Source: Heliopora coerulea
Lineage: Eukaryota > Cnidaria > Anthozoa > Scleralcyonacea > Helioporidae
Length of the DNA: 64,000 nucleotides
Assembly (NCBI GenBank): GCA_030142905.1
Contig: JASJOG010000002.1
Span: 2,788,501 to 2,852,500, forward strand
Reading direction: 5' to 3'
The translations under genes and the position numbers were made by a program. The notes under the pieces were generated by a model. It had not been told where the DNA came from. It saw nothing but the letters and a program-made list of their open reading frames with translations, and made no database searches. Shown piece by piece: positions 33,901 to 53,779 of the stretch; the stretch's first letter is position 1, and each line of letters opens with the position of its first letter.

Positions 33901-36888
33901 CTTTTAACAAAATTATGCGAGTATCGTTCGCTAAAACACAACGAGAATTTTCCCCCATTATGGTTAACGGCAAAGAACTTGAGATTGTTCCAAAGGTAAA
34001 GTTACTTGGTCTTACTATCACTAGTAATTTAACTTGGAATGCGTACGTTAGAGATGTGATTAAAAAGGTATCTAAAACAATCTACTTCTTAATCTAATTA
34101 AAGAGGGCAAATGATTCTCACGACGATTTAAAATTATTTTACATTACGTGTATTAGATCAATTCCGGACTATTCTGTACTTGTTTTCCATTATTTTCTAC
34201 CAAAATATTTGATGAATAAAATGGAACGTATTCAAAAACGTTTAATGATAGTCATTTTTCCTGACCTTGAATATAGTCCAGTATTAGAAAGACTATGTAT
34301 AGATCATCTTGATGTACTGTACATCATACAACTTTGTGTCAATCCCTTTTTAAGTCGATTAGCAACAATGAAAATCGTCTCCTCCATTGTCTCTCACCAC
34401 CATCCTATGATTCACAGTATAATCTTAGACAGACACTTAAGTTTTAAGTTTCAAATTTTAAAACTAATCTTTGTAAGAACTCTTTTATACATTTTTCTTG
34501 TTATGATACAAATTGTAATACTTTGAGTGATTAATATAATTTGTAGATACGCAATTCAGCCGTTACCGGCTGCACATGTATTTCTCTTATAAGCACAATA
34601 AACAATAAACAATAAACGATGATGCAATGTGGGTTAGCAATCATATTTCAAACCTGGGAAAGTTATTTCCTAAGAAATGAAAGGAAAATTAACTTGATCT
34701 AACAAAGTAGTTTTTCTCGTTCCATTTAGGAGCTGTCTGCCACTATATGCTGTTAACTCTTTGTTTTTGGTTATCGTGTTACATCGTGAATACCTATCTC
34801 TTGCTGGTTTTGAACCGGCATCACACTTTTATGCGCCCTTTAAAACTTCACATGGCCCAGATACTGTTTTGCTTGATTGCTCCGTTGATATTCGTTGGGG
34901 TTTGCTTGCTTGTGGATCCTCCAGGATACAATATGCTGTTTAAAGATCGCTTGGCTGTATTACCGTCGTCGCCTAATCTTGTCTTCAGCACCATTACGAT
35001 TCCAGTTCAGTTAAGCTTTGGCGTTTCCCTTTCTTTGTTGGTTTCTATCGCTAGACAAATAAGGAAGGTAAGCAATTATTAAGGTTGTACACTTTATAGC
35101 AAGGATCTGCCCAATATTTGAATATAAACAAAAATTTCATACATCACTTCAAGCATAAGGTTTTCATTTTCTAAAGGAAGAAATACCTGATTCACTTTTG
35201 AACTGCCTTGCCCAAAAATTACACATGCGAAACCTTGCTAAAAGTCATCGGATGATAACGCGAATGACAGGAAAAGTCATTTTTGAAAATTCTCTCCAAA
35301 ATCTGGCATTTTGGCAGCTGCAGTAGATGAACACTAAAGAAATCTGCAAAGTATTAACTGCAGACGGAACCGTTTCGGCCTGTTAGGCCTCATCAGTGCA
35401 GTGCTGACGAGCAGGATGGAGAAGCCTACATTATATAGGCAACTCAAATGTTCCACGCTTGTGGTACTTCTAAGCCATGCCAGAGCACTCTAACTAGAGA
35501 CTAGTGAGCGTGCACAAATCTGCTAGCGGCATGACTCATCCTGTATCATATATATATAAGTATTAAACACATATAAACACACATATCTTTTTTCTTTCTT
35601 TCTTTCTTTCTTCCTTTCTGTTTTTTTCTTTCTTTCTTCCTTTCGTTCTTTCTCTGTTTTTCTTTCATATTTTCTGTCTTTTTCTTTTTTTCTTTCTTTC
35701 TTTCCGTCTTTCACTCTTCCTTTCTTTCTTTTTTCTTTCTTTCTTTCATCCTTTCTTTATTTCTTTCTTTCTTTTCGGTCCGAGTACTGTTGCCATAACT
35801 ATTTCCAGTATGTTCTTTGAAATTAAGAAAACTCTAAACTTTTAGGTTTCTCGCAATCCAGTCGTGGTGGGCCACGTGATACGCTCAGATGAAGAGATTG
35901 CTTCACTTAAAAGCGTTGAACGCTATTTTTTGGTCATTATCTTCGTCTATGTCCTAAATATGGCCTTAATTTTTCTTGCTGAAGCGTTTCTACTAAACAA
36001 GGAAATCGCTTACTTCCATGATATTCAAACATATTTTGCATGTCTCCAGGTAAGTTCACCAAGGTTCTTCGTTTTTGTCTGAAATTTGGATGATTCGCAA
36101 TTCACAAAGGAATATCAGAAGAGCTGACGACCGATAATCGATGGCTTACCTTGGATCGCATCCTCTTCCAATTGATTACCTAATTTCAATTTGATCCTGT
36201 GTAATTTTATATGTTTAGCAGCGAGATGGGCTTATTGTATCTTCCTGTGGAGCTCGACAAACGCTCTCACTTACAACTAATTTTTGGGAGATCTCTTTCG
36301 CATATGTCTCATTCTTCCCCAGAATAATAATCCTTTCACAGCATAATTGTAGATTACTTATGATAGAATAACTTGTAAACATTCATGTTCATCAAAAATG
36401 TTGAAAATGCCAACGGTTTTAGCTAAGAGTTGTACGGTAGATACAACAAACGAGTTCCGTTGTATCCATTTACATAAAATAAATAAATAAATAAGTAAAT
36501 AAATAAATAAACAAATGAGTAAATTATTATATGAGTAAATATTAAATGAACCAGTGATATGTCTATTTTCTGGTATTTTTAGACAAATCATGACTGCACT
36601 CGTCCGACCTGGCCTGTGTTCTTTTTATCAAGTCTAAAAGTTATGACGCCGGGATTTTTCTGCCTGCTCAGTTTCTTCATGCTGTTTTTCAACAACGAAA
36701 CCCGAACTGTATGGACGACATGGCTTCAAACCATCAGATTTCAGTTGTCAAAATGTGCTGAGTGGTGTTCGTCAGTGAGAACAACGGAGGTACCTTTCAA
36801 CCGTAGGCAGCAATACCAAATGGACAACGTAGAACGTACCCGTCAAGCAAGTATTATCACTCTGAAGTTCGAAACCTTAACCCGGTAA
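27760..36888 (+). CDS. Frizzled/Smoothened-like 7TM receptor
   Basis: Six exons, 27760-27949, 28319-28374, 30392-30490, 34730-35067, 35846-36049 and 36583-36888, join without a frame break. All junction phases agree, with 396 codons plus TAA. Order: a cysteine-bearing linker (CRHPLV..., then CEPPCDW), TM1 ending [21 protein letters not shown] as TM2 (class F pattern R-(Y/F)P--I-FY), an ECL1 with one cysteine, TM3-TM5 ending [10 protein letters not shown]6 after a charged loop, and TM7 starting SSLKVM. The TM7-tail motif is ETRTVW, equivalent to the Dishevelled-binding KTxxxW of Frizzleds but with Glu for Lys. No Frizzled cysteine-rich domain was found; upstream exons are incomplete. It is probably a plasma-membrane class F receptor, divergent from canonical Frizzled and Smoothened. 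Function is inferred, not shown. Confidence 0.7.
28018..28145. repeat. (TCCA)n microsatellite
   Basis: TCCA/TCCG repeats with interruptions in the receptor intron after exon TM1. They generate spurious Pro/Ser/Ile/His open frames. Confidence 0.9.
28319..28374 (+). CDS. Receptor exon: TM2
   Basis: A 56-nt exon after CAACCGTTGCAG, with donor CA/GTAAGT. It reads [18 protein letters not shown] in the phase demanded by both neighbours, which are phase 2 before and phase 1 after. That is why it is accepted despite its size. Confidence 0.7.
28375..30391. other. Receptor intron without recognisable element
   Basis: AT-rich. No repeat or open frame that I can support. Confidence 0.4.
30392..30490 (+). 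CDS. Receptor exon: extracellular loop 1
   Basis: A 99-nt exon between TTAGCTATTGCAG and G/GTACTG, phase 1-1. It encodes [13 protein letters not shown] followed by a polar stretch with W. The cysteine corresponds to the ECL1 cysteine of class F receptors, and an N-R-S glycosylation site lies beside it. Confidence 0.65.
31259..31795 (+). CDS. LINE ORF1-like protein
   Basis: A 178-codon open frame ending at TGA 31793-31795. The first part is polar with possible coiled-coil character ([18 protein letters not shown]). The last 70 residues are rich in Arg/Tyr/Gln ([28 protein letters not shown]), fitting an RNA-binding ORF1 protein. The annotated start is the first codon of the open frame, not certain. 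No zinc knuckle is visible. The stop overlaps the next ORF's ATG by ATGA. Confidence 0.5.
   Translation: MTTTLHLSQIKLAELSTSLKCIESKVERGKIPMGFTTATQTESENNRTNYSLQVQSSLTMTTNVRPTIENINNSTPFSDQLQIYREKQAEKFYPMSTKPYLSAQRGFHSSQKSYYTYYQPVQKIPSLVSIRTRPFFRRPHNFGRRHDVSFYVQRQRQQINIREDWQNYLEFVRRETRI
31792..32619 (+). pseudogene. LINE ORF2, APE-like endonuclease part
   Basis: ATG 31792 overlaps the ORF1 stop. Motifs of the apurinic-type endonuclease appear in order: [12 protein letters not shown] (Asn motif), [10 protein letters not shown] (normally TETWL, here catalytic Glu replaced by Gly), a middle strand LYHPPGS, GDFN, and GLSDHN. A stop at 32617-32619 separates it from the reverse transcriptase. The Glu-to-Gly change would disable cleavage. 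Confidence 0.7.
32656..34526 (+). pseudogene. LINE ORF2, reverse transcriptase part
   Basis: The pieces, across at least three frames, carry a conserved [25 protein letters not shown] then [20 protein letters not shown] (catalytic Asp), [19 protein letters not shown] (catalytic YADD equivalent), and a downstream thumb ([18 protein letters not shown]). A TGA at about 33300 stands where Trp is usual (before KRADICP), and other shifts occur near 33060, 33905 and 34100. Not functional. Confidence 0.75.
34730..35067 (+). CDS. Receptor exon: TM3 to TM5
   Basis: The acceptor is TCGTTCCATTTAG, the donor AAG/GTAAGC. A 338-nt exon with three hydrophobic segments: [39 protein letters not shown], and the segment ending [13 protein letters not shown], which matches the class F TM5 end (SLFRIR). 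Confidence 0.75.
35357..35402 (-). ncRNA. Hammerhead ribozyme (type I)
   Basis: On the minus strand all core parts of a hammerhead are present in order: 5' stem I strand ACUGCA, core CUGAUGA (35396-35390), stem II GGCCU/AGGCC with AAC loop, core GAAA, a four-pair stem III (ACGG/CCGU) with a UU loop, cleavage triplet GUC, and 3' stem I strand UGCAGU, fully complementary to the first. Predicted self-cleavage is after position 35363. Minimal stem III is typical of hammerheads carried by Penelope-like elements and animal retrozymes. It sits antisense in the receptor intron 35068-35845. Confidence 0.85.
35585..35785. repeat. (CTTT)n microsatellite
   Basis: An interrupted tetranucleotide tract in a receptor intron. 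On the complementary strand it produces a spurious Lys/Glu/Arg frame. Confidence 0.9.
35846..36049 (+). CDS. Receptor exon: intracellular loop 3 and TM6
   Basis: The exon starts in phase 0 after ACTTTTAG and ends CAG/GTAAGT. It encodes a charged loop ([14 protein letters not shown]), TM6 ([20 protein letters not shown]) and the start of ECL3. Confidence 0.75.
36476..36525. repeat. (AATA)n microsatellite
   Basis: A short AAATAAATAA tract in the last receptor intron. Confidence 0.8.
36583..36888 (+). CDS. Receptor terminal exon: TM7 and tail
   Basis: After TGGTATTTTTAG, in phase 0, it encodes ECL3 (HDCTRPTWP), TM7 ([18 protein letters not shown]), the motif ETRTVW and a 50-residue basic/polar tail. 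It ends at TAA 36886-36888. Confidence 0.75.
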   Translation, partial: TNHDCTRPTWPVFFLSSLKVMTPGFFCLLSFFMLFFNNETRTVWTTWLQTIRFQLSKCAEWCSSVRTTEVPFNRRQQYQMDNVERTRQASIITLKFETLTR

Positions 36889-39800
36889 ACATCACCGAGG
36901 ATTTGTGAGACGGGGGCAAAAGCTTCTAAAATGCACGAGTGTAATACAACCGAAGGACATAAGGACTGATAATCCTGAACAGTTGGGGATTTATCAATGT
37001 TAGGCTACGGAAAACAAGTTGGGAGAGTGTGGAGTGTTTGACCATTCCTTTTCAGTTTGCTTGCCAAACTAGATATCAAAGCGAAAAATATCAAAGCAAT
37101 TCCTTTTTCGTGCGTTGCGTCCATGCTATCCATTGATTATAATTTTTGACAAATAACTTAGGCAACAAACATTATACACTTAATGTCTGGTCCCAAGAGA
37201 GACAGTTTAATTTGGAGAGGTTCGATTCGTGAAACGAAGTCGAGGTGTTTTGTTATGTAGACAAAGACATCAAAAGAAAAGAAAACAAATTCATTTCTAC
37301 CTCAACACTTTCTCCAGATTTTCATGGGGGATTCTTCTGCTTAAACCTCGATACAAAATACTAAATGTGTGGCAACATTTTTAATAACCTTTTGAGTATT
37401 AGTCAATCTTTCCCTCTGTCTCAACTCGTATTTTATTGTGTGAAGCCAACAGGGCGGTGTATCGCTGGCGTACCGAGATCAACACATCCATCCTTGAAAC
37501 AGCTGCATTTCGTGCATCTTCAGACTGAGCATTTTATCAGAGAAGTCAATTAAGAAAGGTTTACCATTTGAAAAACCTTTAATAGGGCAGGAGGAAGCAG
37601 TTTGATTTTAATTTTTCAAACTTGATCGTGATTTTCTGCTATTCATAACGTTTTCTTCTTTTTGTTCAGATATCTTAACTTTTGTGACACAACTTTAAAG
37701 TCGTTCTTCAGTGATACCTGCTTGATCAAGAAATATATTGAAATTAATGCATTTTTCAAGCAATTTTTCAGGGAGAAATGAATCGTGATTCAGAAAGTCA
37801 TAGTTTTTGCAACAACACATCATGAACTGGCTTATTGTCGGCTAATCTCCTTCAGACTATCTCGCGTTACAATATGAATTGGCTATCACGTAGGCGTCAG
37901 CTCCATGTTCAGGAAGACTACTAACGGTAAGTGGACGATTATGCAGTTATAGTTTTAGCCAAGTAACAAAAATTCAGTCCAGCAAGAATAAATGGACCAA
38001 ATGCTTTTTGAGAGTCTGTTATGGCTGGTTTGGATTTTCCCAGGATTTCTCCTTGACGTGAGGTTGTCCTCAAGCTAGGTGAAGATGATGCTCCCTATAT
38101 TGACAGGTTGGTAAAGGGCGAACGATTCAGGGAAATTTTTTGCAACGTTCTTGATTTTTCGTAAGTACGGATCTACAGTGAGGATACGCTTCCCTGATGT
38201 GTATTTGTTACCGCATTATCATTTTAGAGCAGTTCCTACAAAGATAATAGTATAAATTGTTTCAGAACAGGCCGCAGAAAGCTAAACTGCATATACTTGG
38301 ATGGGGAAACTCCATCTAAGTTGTTTTGCGTTTCTCGTTAACTGGATCACCACTGTATTACAGTTTCATATTATAGTTTCTCACTTAATTGTATATTTAC
38401 TCTTATGATTTAAAAGAGAAAAATTGTGACCGATATTCCGGCTTTTCTGAGCTTTAATCAGCGTAAATTGCTGATCCAACTATCTGTTACTGACTCTCTG
38501 AAGTTGTCAGTAATGGTTTCACCAATTTTCAACTAGAAGTGATTCACTCTTCGCCAAAGGAAAATTGTCACATTGGGATTCTCTGGCTTAGGTGTTCCTG
38601 ACCATCTGTCAGCGGCAAATGCTTCTTCGACCTTTCGTTACACTCTGCAGTTTTTAGTGATTTACCGCTATAAGTGATCCATTGTTCTTGTAAGAGTTCT
38701 GGTATTCCGCTGTGCTTCTACTATAAACATTCAAGTTCCCGTCAAAACTCCAGTTTCTAGCAGTTGATACTCCGCTTTTCGGCAACTTAATACATGCTAA
38801 TTAGATGCGTAAACAGATTTAAATACATTTTCAATAGAAATTTGGATTGAATTACTGAAAATTTATGAAAAATATGAAATGTTATTAATCAAGTGTTTAA
38901 TTCATAGAATTACAACCATTAGAACTTTTAGAATTTTAATATTTAATGCAAATTAGCTCTAGAAGGTATGCAGCCCTGAGTCGTTCAAAGCTTAAGGTTC
39001 ATCGAGTTCTCGACATGGTTGGAACGATCCTTCTTGCTTTATTCATTAAATTTCACGATAGATTTCAACGGAGTAAGGAAGGCGCTTTGCTGATATCCCG
39101 TACCGTTTTGAAAAAAGTAAAGATTTTAAATTGACGATTCACGGCGAGTAGCCAGTTCTGAATATTTCATTTGAAGACCCTTTTTTTTCATGGTTTGAGC
39201 ACCGCTATTTACTATAATCTTTCAATCGACAGTCTAACCGTTGGTTATTATTCGGACAAGAAAACCACGTTGAAAGCAACACGAGATTTTAAGTAAGACC
39301 TGCGGAATTGAAAATTTCAGCGTGGATTAACTTTTTCCTGGCGGGCAGCTCCCCCTTTAACAAGTAAGATGGTCTGGCGTTAGCCCGAGTAAATAATAGA
39401 AGTCTTGTCCTGCCGGAAGAGAACTATTCAGTTTAAAAAGGATTTGCTGCGAAACTGTTGCTACTGTCTGATGAAAAGCTCATCTACTTCGTGATTTTAA
39501 GGCTTAGTTTGTAAGGAATTTTGCTAAGTTTGGATTCCTCGCTGCTTAATTAATATTCAGCTCACTGACATAGACAATCAGTATTATGTATCTGATTCAG
39601 AATTCTAGTTATTAGGGGTTGCGTTACTCGTGTCGCAGTACTATTGGGGTTTATATACACGAATCAACGAACAAGGAAGATTTTAAATCTTTACAGTGTA
39701 CAAGGCAAATCCGAATATAATGCAGTATTTCAGCCTTTTAATTCTCACTTTGAATACATTGAATGAACTAATCAATGCGGGATATATTTTAATCTTTTCA

Positions 39801-40514
39801 GTTTTAAAATGAAAATATATTATGATTACACAATAAGTTTTCTCGCTTGCAATTTTTATATAATCAAGCTATGACAAATCAAAAACCACTCTGCTATAAC
39901 ATGTCATGGTCTCATGTGGTACACACAAACTTATCGAAACTCAAAAAATACATCGGTGTACGACAATTGAATATTAAGCCTTATTAGCATTCTGTATCAA
40001 CAGATATAAAATAATAATATTGTAGCATTACTAATATATTGTATTATAGTATAGTAATATTACTTTATATTGAAATATATCATCGTCTTAGTGACGAAAT
40101 GCTGTGGTATGACTAGCACATATTAACTTACTGAATTATCAATGAATTGTGCAGTGTAAATCTTAATATTATGACAAACGACAAGTGATTACATGCAATC
40201 TGTAGGAAGTGCATCGATAAATGGTTAGCGTACATGAAATTGATTTGCTTCTCGTAATCGAGCCTAACAATCAACCCAGCATTTTCTGTAAAGATAGCAT
40301 AAACAAATGTAGTTGTAGTCGTCCATCCTCATATTTTAATAAAACAAAAAATAACTACCTGTATCTTCATAGGTTTTGACATTTGTCATAAATGAATTAA
40401 AACCTATAACAAGGCAGAAGTGATCCTTTTACCAATTTTGACACGAATTTTACAGAAATATGAAGCGCGATTTCGATTTAATCAGATATTCTTCCACTTC
40501 ATTGTACCCAGTTG
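36889..40514. other. Intergenic between convergent genes; nothing supported
   Basis: Holds the unmarked 3' UTRs of the receptor (+) and of Arf (-). I could not fix either polyadenylation site. No exon chain or clear repeat. Strongly AT-rich around 39990-40080. Confidence 0.45.
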
Positions 40515-49560
<9,046 letters not shown>

Positions 49561-50389
49561 CAGAGTTAAAATTTTGAGATATGTCACTTGTCAAAACCCT
49601 GCCAAGTCCCCTTGAAGACAGGAACCGGTGACGATGACTTTAAATATCGAGCTTCAGTCCCAGGCTTCCAGGAACGCCTAACAAGAAATTAAGATTTTGA
49701 CACCTGAAACCAGTGCCTAAAACCCACTGACCTCTAAATAAGACTGGATAGAGCAACTCTAGTCTCGCGCTCGGCCAAAATTGAAGCCGGAAGTGAAGAT
49801 ATTTTTGGGTGCCGCTATTTTTGGGCACGGCTATTTTTGGGCACGGCACTTATTCTGTAGCACGGGTCGTTTTCACATTGTAAGCGGTGCGGACTTCCTA
49901 AAATTTAGCTATGCCGAGTACCTCTGTATATGTGGGTCTCGGCACGGATAATTTGCCTTGCCGTGCCAATAGGAAACGTACGGAAATTAAGCAAAGCAAA
50001 ATGTTCAGCTGGAACGTCTATAGAGTGTTTGAATATTTATTTCGTTCACACCGTGTCACACCGTGATGAATTCTACTGATCTTTGAAGTACTAAGACCTC
50101 AAATATTCATCACATTATATTGGAATCCAAGATGTATCTGCCGCATAATGAAATACAAACAATTGACGATAATACAACTTAAAGTTTCGGTTTTATCATA
50201 ACCTGAGCTTGAATTGACTTCTTAACGATCTAAATATAAAATTTTGAATAATTCGTTCTTCGGAAACTTTCCGGCCTCATAAGAAAACGAACGAAAAACC
50301 TAGTTGAAATTATTTTATCTTTGAGCTCATTGTCCGTGGTTCGATAAGATTTACAACCAACATTATCTGAACACAATTTTTCAAAGTTA
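49561..50389. other. Upstream region of Arf; no gene supported
   Basis: Short imperfect repeats TATTTTTGGGCACGGC at 49815-49850. No recognisable exon on either strand. Confidence 0.4.
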
Positions 50390-50936
50390 AAAATAGCCTC
50401 CAAATTCGCACTCAGATTCGGAAGTTATGCTCCAGTGCTTTCCTTCACATTAACCTCCGCTTTGTTATCCGTCCTTCTCTCCGATTGTCTCACTTTTTTG
50501 TCTTTAAGGACAGGATTCCCAGGGCCTTGAGATCTCGTGTCGTTTACCGTTTTAAGTGTCAACGTTGTAGTTCGTTGTATGTCGGCCAGACGAGTCGGCT
50601 TCTCTACACACGAATCTCAGAGCACTTGGGCATTTCTGCACTTACTGGCAAAAAACGAGTCAATCCTCCTCCGACTAGCATCCTGTCACATCATTGTGAC
50701 ACTGGACACCCTGTCTCGCCTGATGACTTCACTATCTTGTCTTCTTCTTCCTTCAATTCTGAACTTCTCGTCAGAGAAAGTCTGCTTATCCGCAAACTCA
50801 ATCCATCGCTTAATGCCAACATGGGCTCTTTTCCACTTTCTTTATTTTAAGACCTTTCGTTTCTCGACCTTTCAACTACATCTCAGTCTGCTGTTTCCTT
50901 GTGTCCTTCCCACCTCCGTTCTTACGCCAACAGAGA
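50390..50936 (+). mobile_element. Penelope-like element 3' fragment
   Basis: Encodes FFVFKDRIPRALRSRVVYRF, CQRCSSLYVGQTSRLLYTRI, SEHLG, HPVSPDDFTILS and LLIRKLNPSLN, ending FPLSLF with a stop at 50848-50850. The GIY-YIG endonuclease (YVGQT...RISEH) looks complete in this frame. The reverse transcriptase is missing. Frames upstream of 50485 continue the family sequence with a shift. The 3' untranslated part is cut by the first Harbinger element. Confidence 0.75.
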
Positions 50937-51114
50937 CCTTAAGGTACGCGACGGGAAACGACGACGGCTACGTTAAAAAACTCGGGTAGACTGGAACGAG
51001 AACGCCGTCGGGTATTGCGAAATTTAGTATTAAGAAACCGCTTCACGAGCGACGGCTACGGCTTACAAATTTTACATAACGTAGAGCAAAGAAAGTATAT
51101 ATATTCTTGCCAAT

Positions 51115-52323
51115 ATGGCTTCATTCAAAGAAACTAGAAATGCATTACTTTTGGGTTACGAAGAAGATATTATTGATGATGAAGAATTTGCTCTGTTGTA
51201 TGACCTACACACGTCAAAAAACCCTTGTTTTCCATACGAAGAGTACAATCATTTCAATGTAGAGGCCATGGATAGTGTCGATTGCAAAGCAGAATTTCGT
51301 TTGGAAAAAAATGATATACCTCTCTTAGCTGAGGCTCTTCGTATACCAGCGAAGTTTCGATGTCAGCAAGGAACAGTCTGCGATGGAATCGAAGGTTTAT
51401 GCGTATTGCTGAAACGACTTGCTTATCCATGTCGTTTTAGTGATATGATACCTCGCTTTGGTAAACCAGTTCCCGTCTTGAGTATGATCACAAATACTGT
51501 TGTGGATTATATTTATGAGGAACACCAACATCGTATAACTGGATGGAACCAGACAATCTTGAATCCTATCAAACTTGAGCAATATGCTGAAGCTATTTCA
51601 ATAAACGGAGCAGCATTAGATAATTGTTTTGGGTTTATCGATGGGACTGTTATGCCTATATGTCGCCCTGGGAAAAACCAGAGGTTTGTTTACAATGGGC
51701 ACAAGAGAGTGCATGCCCTTAAATTTCAGTCAGTCACACTGCCATCTGGAATGATTGCTCAAATTTTTGGACCAGTAGGTAATAGGTATTAAAGTTGTTA
51801 TACATTGATCAACATTGTCACTTTGAGGATTTTTAAAAAAAATTATTAACTATAATTTAATAACAGTGTGAATTATAGAATTTTTTGAAGTTATCAATTT
51901 TTTACTTTAGAGGGTAAAAGACATGATGCAAGGATGCTGGCAGAATCTGGGTTACTAAATCTATTGCAGGAAAATGCTTATTCACAAACTGGCAGGTCTA
52001 TGTGCTTGTATGGAGACCCAGCCTACCCTCATCGTGTACATTTACAGTCACCTTACAGAAATGCTCAAATTACACCTCAAATGCAAGATTTCAACAAATC
52101 GATGAGTTCTGTTAGGGTATCTGTAGAATGGCTGTTTGGTGACATTGCAAATTATTTTAGATTCATGGATTTTAAGAAAAACCTCAAAATAGGGTTAAGT
52201 TCTATTGGTAAATTTTATTTAGTATCTGCTCTTTTTAGAAATGTACTCACTTGCATGTATCAAAATCAAACATCAAAGTTTTTTGGAGTGGAACCTCCAA
52301 CTCTTCTTGAATACTTTCAGTAA
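51115..52323 (+). CDS. Harbinger transposase, element 1
   Basis: Exon 1 is 51115-51778 and exon 2 is 51911-52323. Donor G/GTAATA and acceptor TTACTTTAG are in matching phase, giving EGKRHDARML across the junction. The N-terminal domain starts MASFKETRNALLLGYEED. The DDE catalytic fold has CFGFIDGTVMPICRP (first Asp), YGDPAYP (second Asp) and VRVSVEWLFG (Glu). There is no stop or shift in either exon, so the protein looks intact (358 aa). Transposases of this group need a Myb/SANT partner for nuclear import and end binding. Confidence 0.85.
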
Positions 52324-52772
52324 TTAACAAATTTTAAATTCACAGACCCATACACATAGCAAATTATCCAATACTGCCACATGTATCTGGGCAATGTATT
52401 ATTGACTGTGATCTTTTTTGACAAGTATGATTTAGTAACATGGCCAAGGATAATATATTAAAACACTACCCATGTTAATGGAATGGGCCTTATTTTAGTG
52501 TGCACAAACAGAGATGTATGTCCAGTTACAGTATAGGCATCAGTTAGCTGATGCCTTCTGATAAATTGTTTTCATAGCAATAACACACATTTTTGAACCA
52601 ATTGTCTTTGTAATTGTTATAATGTAAATGAAACAGTAGAACCTTTTTTAATATAACACAAATTTTACATACAACTATGTTCATGTAAATACAGTAACAC
52701 TTTGGTCAATAGAGTGACATATAGGCATAAATGCCACAATTTTAGACAGCATATACATAAATGATAACATTT

Positions 52773-53442
52773 TTACAATACCAAAACTACATGATTGGTT
52801 TTTGAAACAGTGAGTTTTCTATTTTTACCAAATCCAGCCATCATAGTAAGCATCATAGTTTGAAAGTCTTGCAATTGCTTGCTTTGTTGCTGTTGCTGCT
52901 GAATAACTAGGTTCATTAAATCATCACGTTTTTTTTCTTGCAACTCCATATTTCTTCTCTTCAGTTCCATTTCTTCTTTTCTTATTTCAGCCTGCATCAC
53001 ATTTTTCTCTCTTAAGAATGCTAGGGTGTCACAATTTAAATAGGGCTCAGGCCATATATAAACAAAAGAATTCTTTCATATAATTTGGAAGATTTATATG
53101 AAACGATTAGTCATTTTGTAACGATAAATATCTAGTAAAAACCTTTGCCAGCTGACAATCTGATAAAATATAAGAAAAAGTTTTATCGCGAAGTATGTTT
53201 TTCTGTTTCAAACCATAATGATTTGACAATGATTTGACTATGACTTTGAAATAAAGTCAAAATATCACCGCAAAATTTTTGTCTTGTTTTAAAAGCTCGT
53301 ATCTTGAGTTTATAAGATGTTGTTTTTCGTAGTATGTTTTTGTTAAATAAATATCTAGTACTTACGTGGCTTTTTTGGTGTGTTTTTTTGACTCCTTTTT
53401 CCCCTTACTAGTCTCTACTTCAATAACTTCTACAGAACTGCT
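52773..53442 (-). pseudogene. Harbinger partner gene, element 1, Myb exon missing
   Basis: A first exon 53442-53367 (MSSSVEVIEVETSKGKKESK, donor AC/GTAAGT) and a coiled-coil tail exon near 53015-52773 (IRKEEMELKRR..., poly-Gln) remain. Their phases do not match and no Myb/SANT sequence exists between them, unlike the partner gene of element 2. An internal deletion of the DNA-binding exon is the simplest reading. Confidence 0.55.
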
Positions 53443-53779
53443 CATTATATGAATTTTTTTTTCTGTTTATTTTAAATTCGTCTAGCCGTAGTCCTCACAA
53501 CGTGAGATTGTAATTTTTGCCGTAGTTGACGCGAAGAGACGGGAACGCGACGGTGAGAAAAGATCTGCGCATGCGCAAATTCGTAGTTGACTTCCGGTTA
53601 CCCGTCGTCGTCGTTTCCCGTCGCGTATCTTAAGGTCCCTAATAGAAATTTTAAGCACCATGGCTACGGCGGTTTCCACTACGGCAGAGAGTGCCCGAGG
53701 AATGGCACTAGTACGCCAATTTCGAACGCCGTTGCCGCGCAAAATTCATGTTAAGCGCGCCAACAAAGCCTGTACGGCA

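Larger units (their letters stand above)
31190..34620 (+). mobile_element. CR1-like LINE retrotransposon, inactive
   Basis: It lies in the receptor intron 30491-34729, in the same orientation as the receptor gene. Order: an ORF1-like protein, an APE-type endonuclease, a reverse transcriptase, and a 3' end with short tandem AATAAAC units (CAATAAACAATAAACAATAAAC near 34598-34618). The short-unit tail instead of poly(A) is a habit of CR1/L2-group elements. Several nonsense codons and frameshifts break the RT. The 5' end is not defined. Confidence 0.75.
50934..53639. mobile_element. Harbinger element 1
   Basis: Bounded by inverted ends GACCTTAAG(G/A)TACGCGACGG (left near 50934, right ending 53639), with further similarity CGGGAAACGACGACG. 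The right flank is TAA, the 3-bp target of PIF/Harbinger; the left flank is eroded. It carries a spliced transposase on + and a small partner gene on -, the normal Harbinger arrangement. Confidence 0.8.

Noticed and set aside
35523..35714. Lys/Glu/Arg-rich open frame on the minus strand
   Set aside because: Produced by the (CTTT)n microsatellite.
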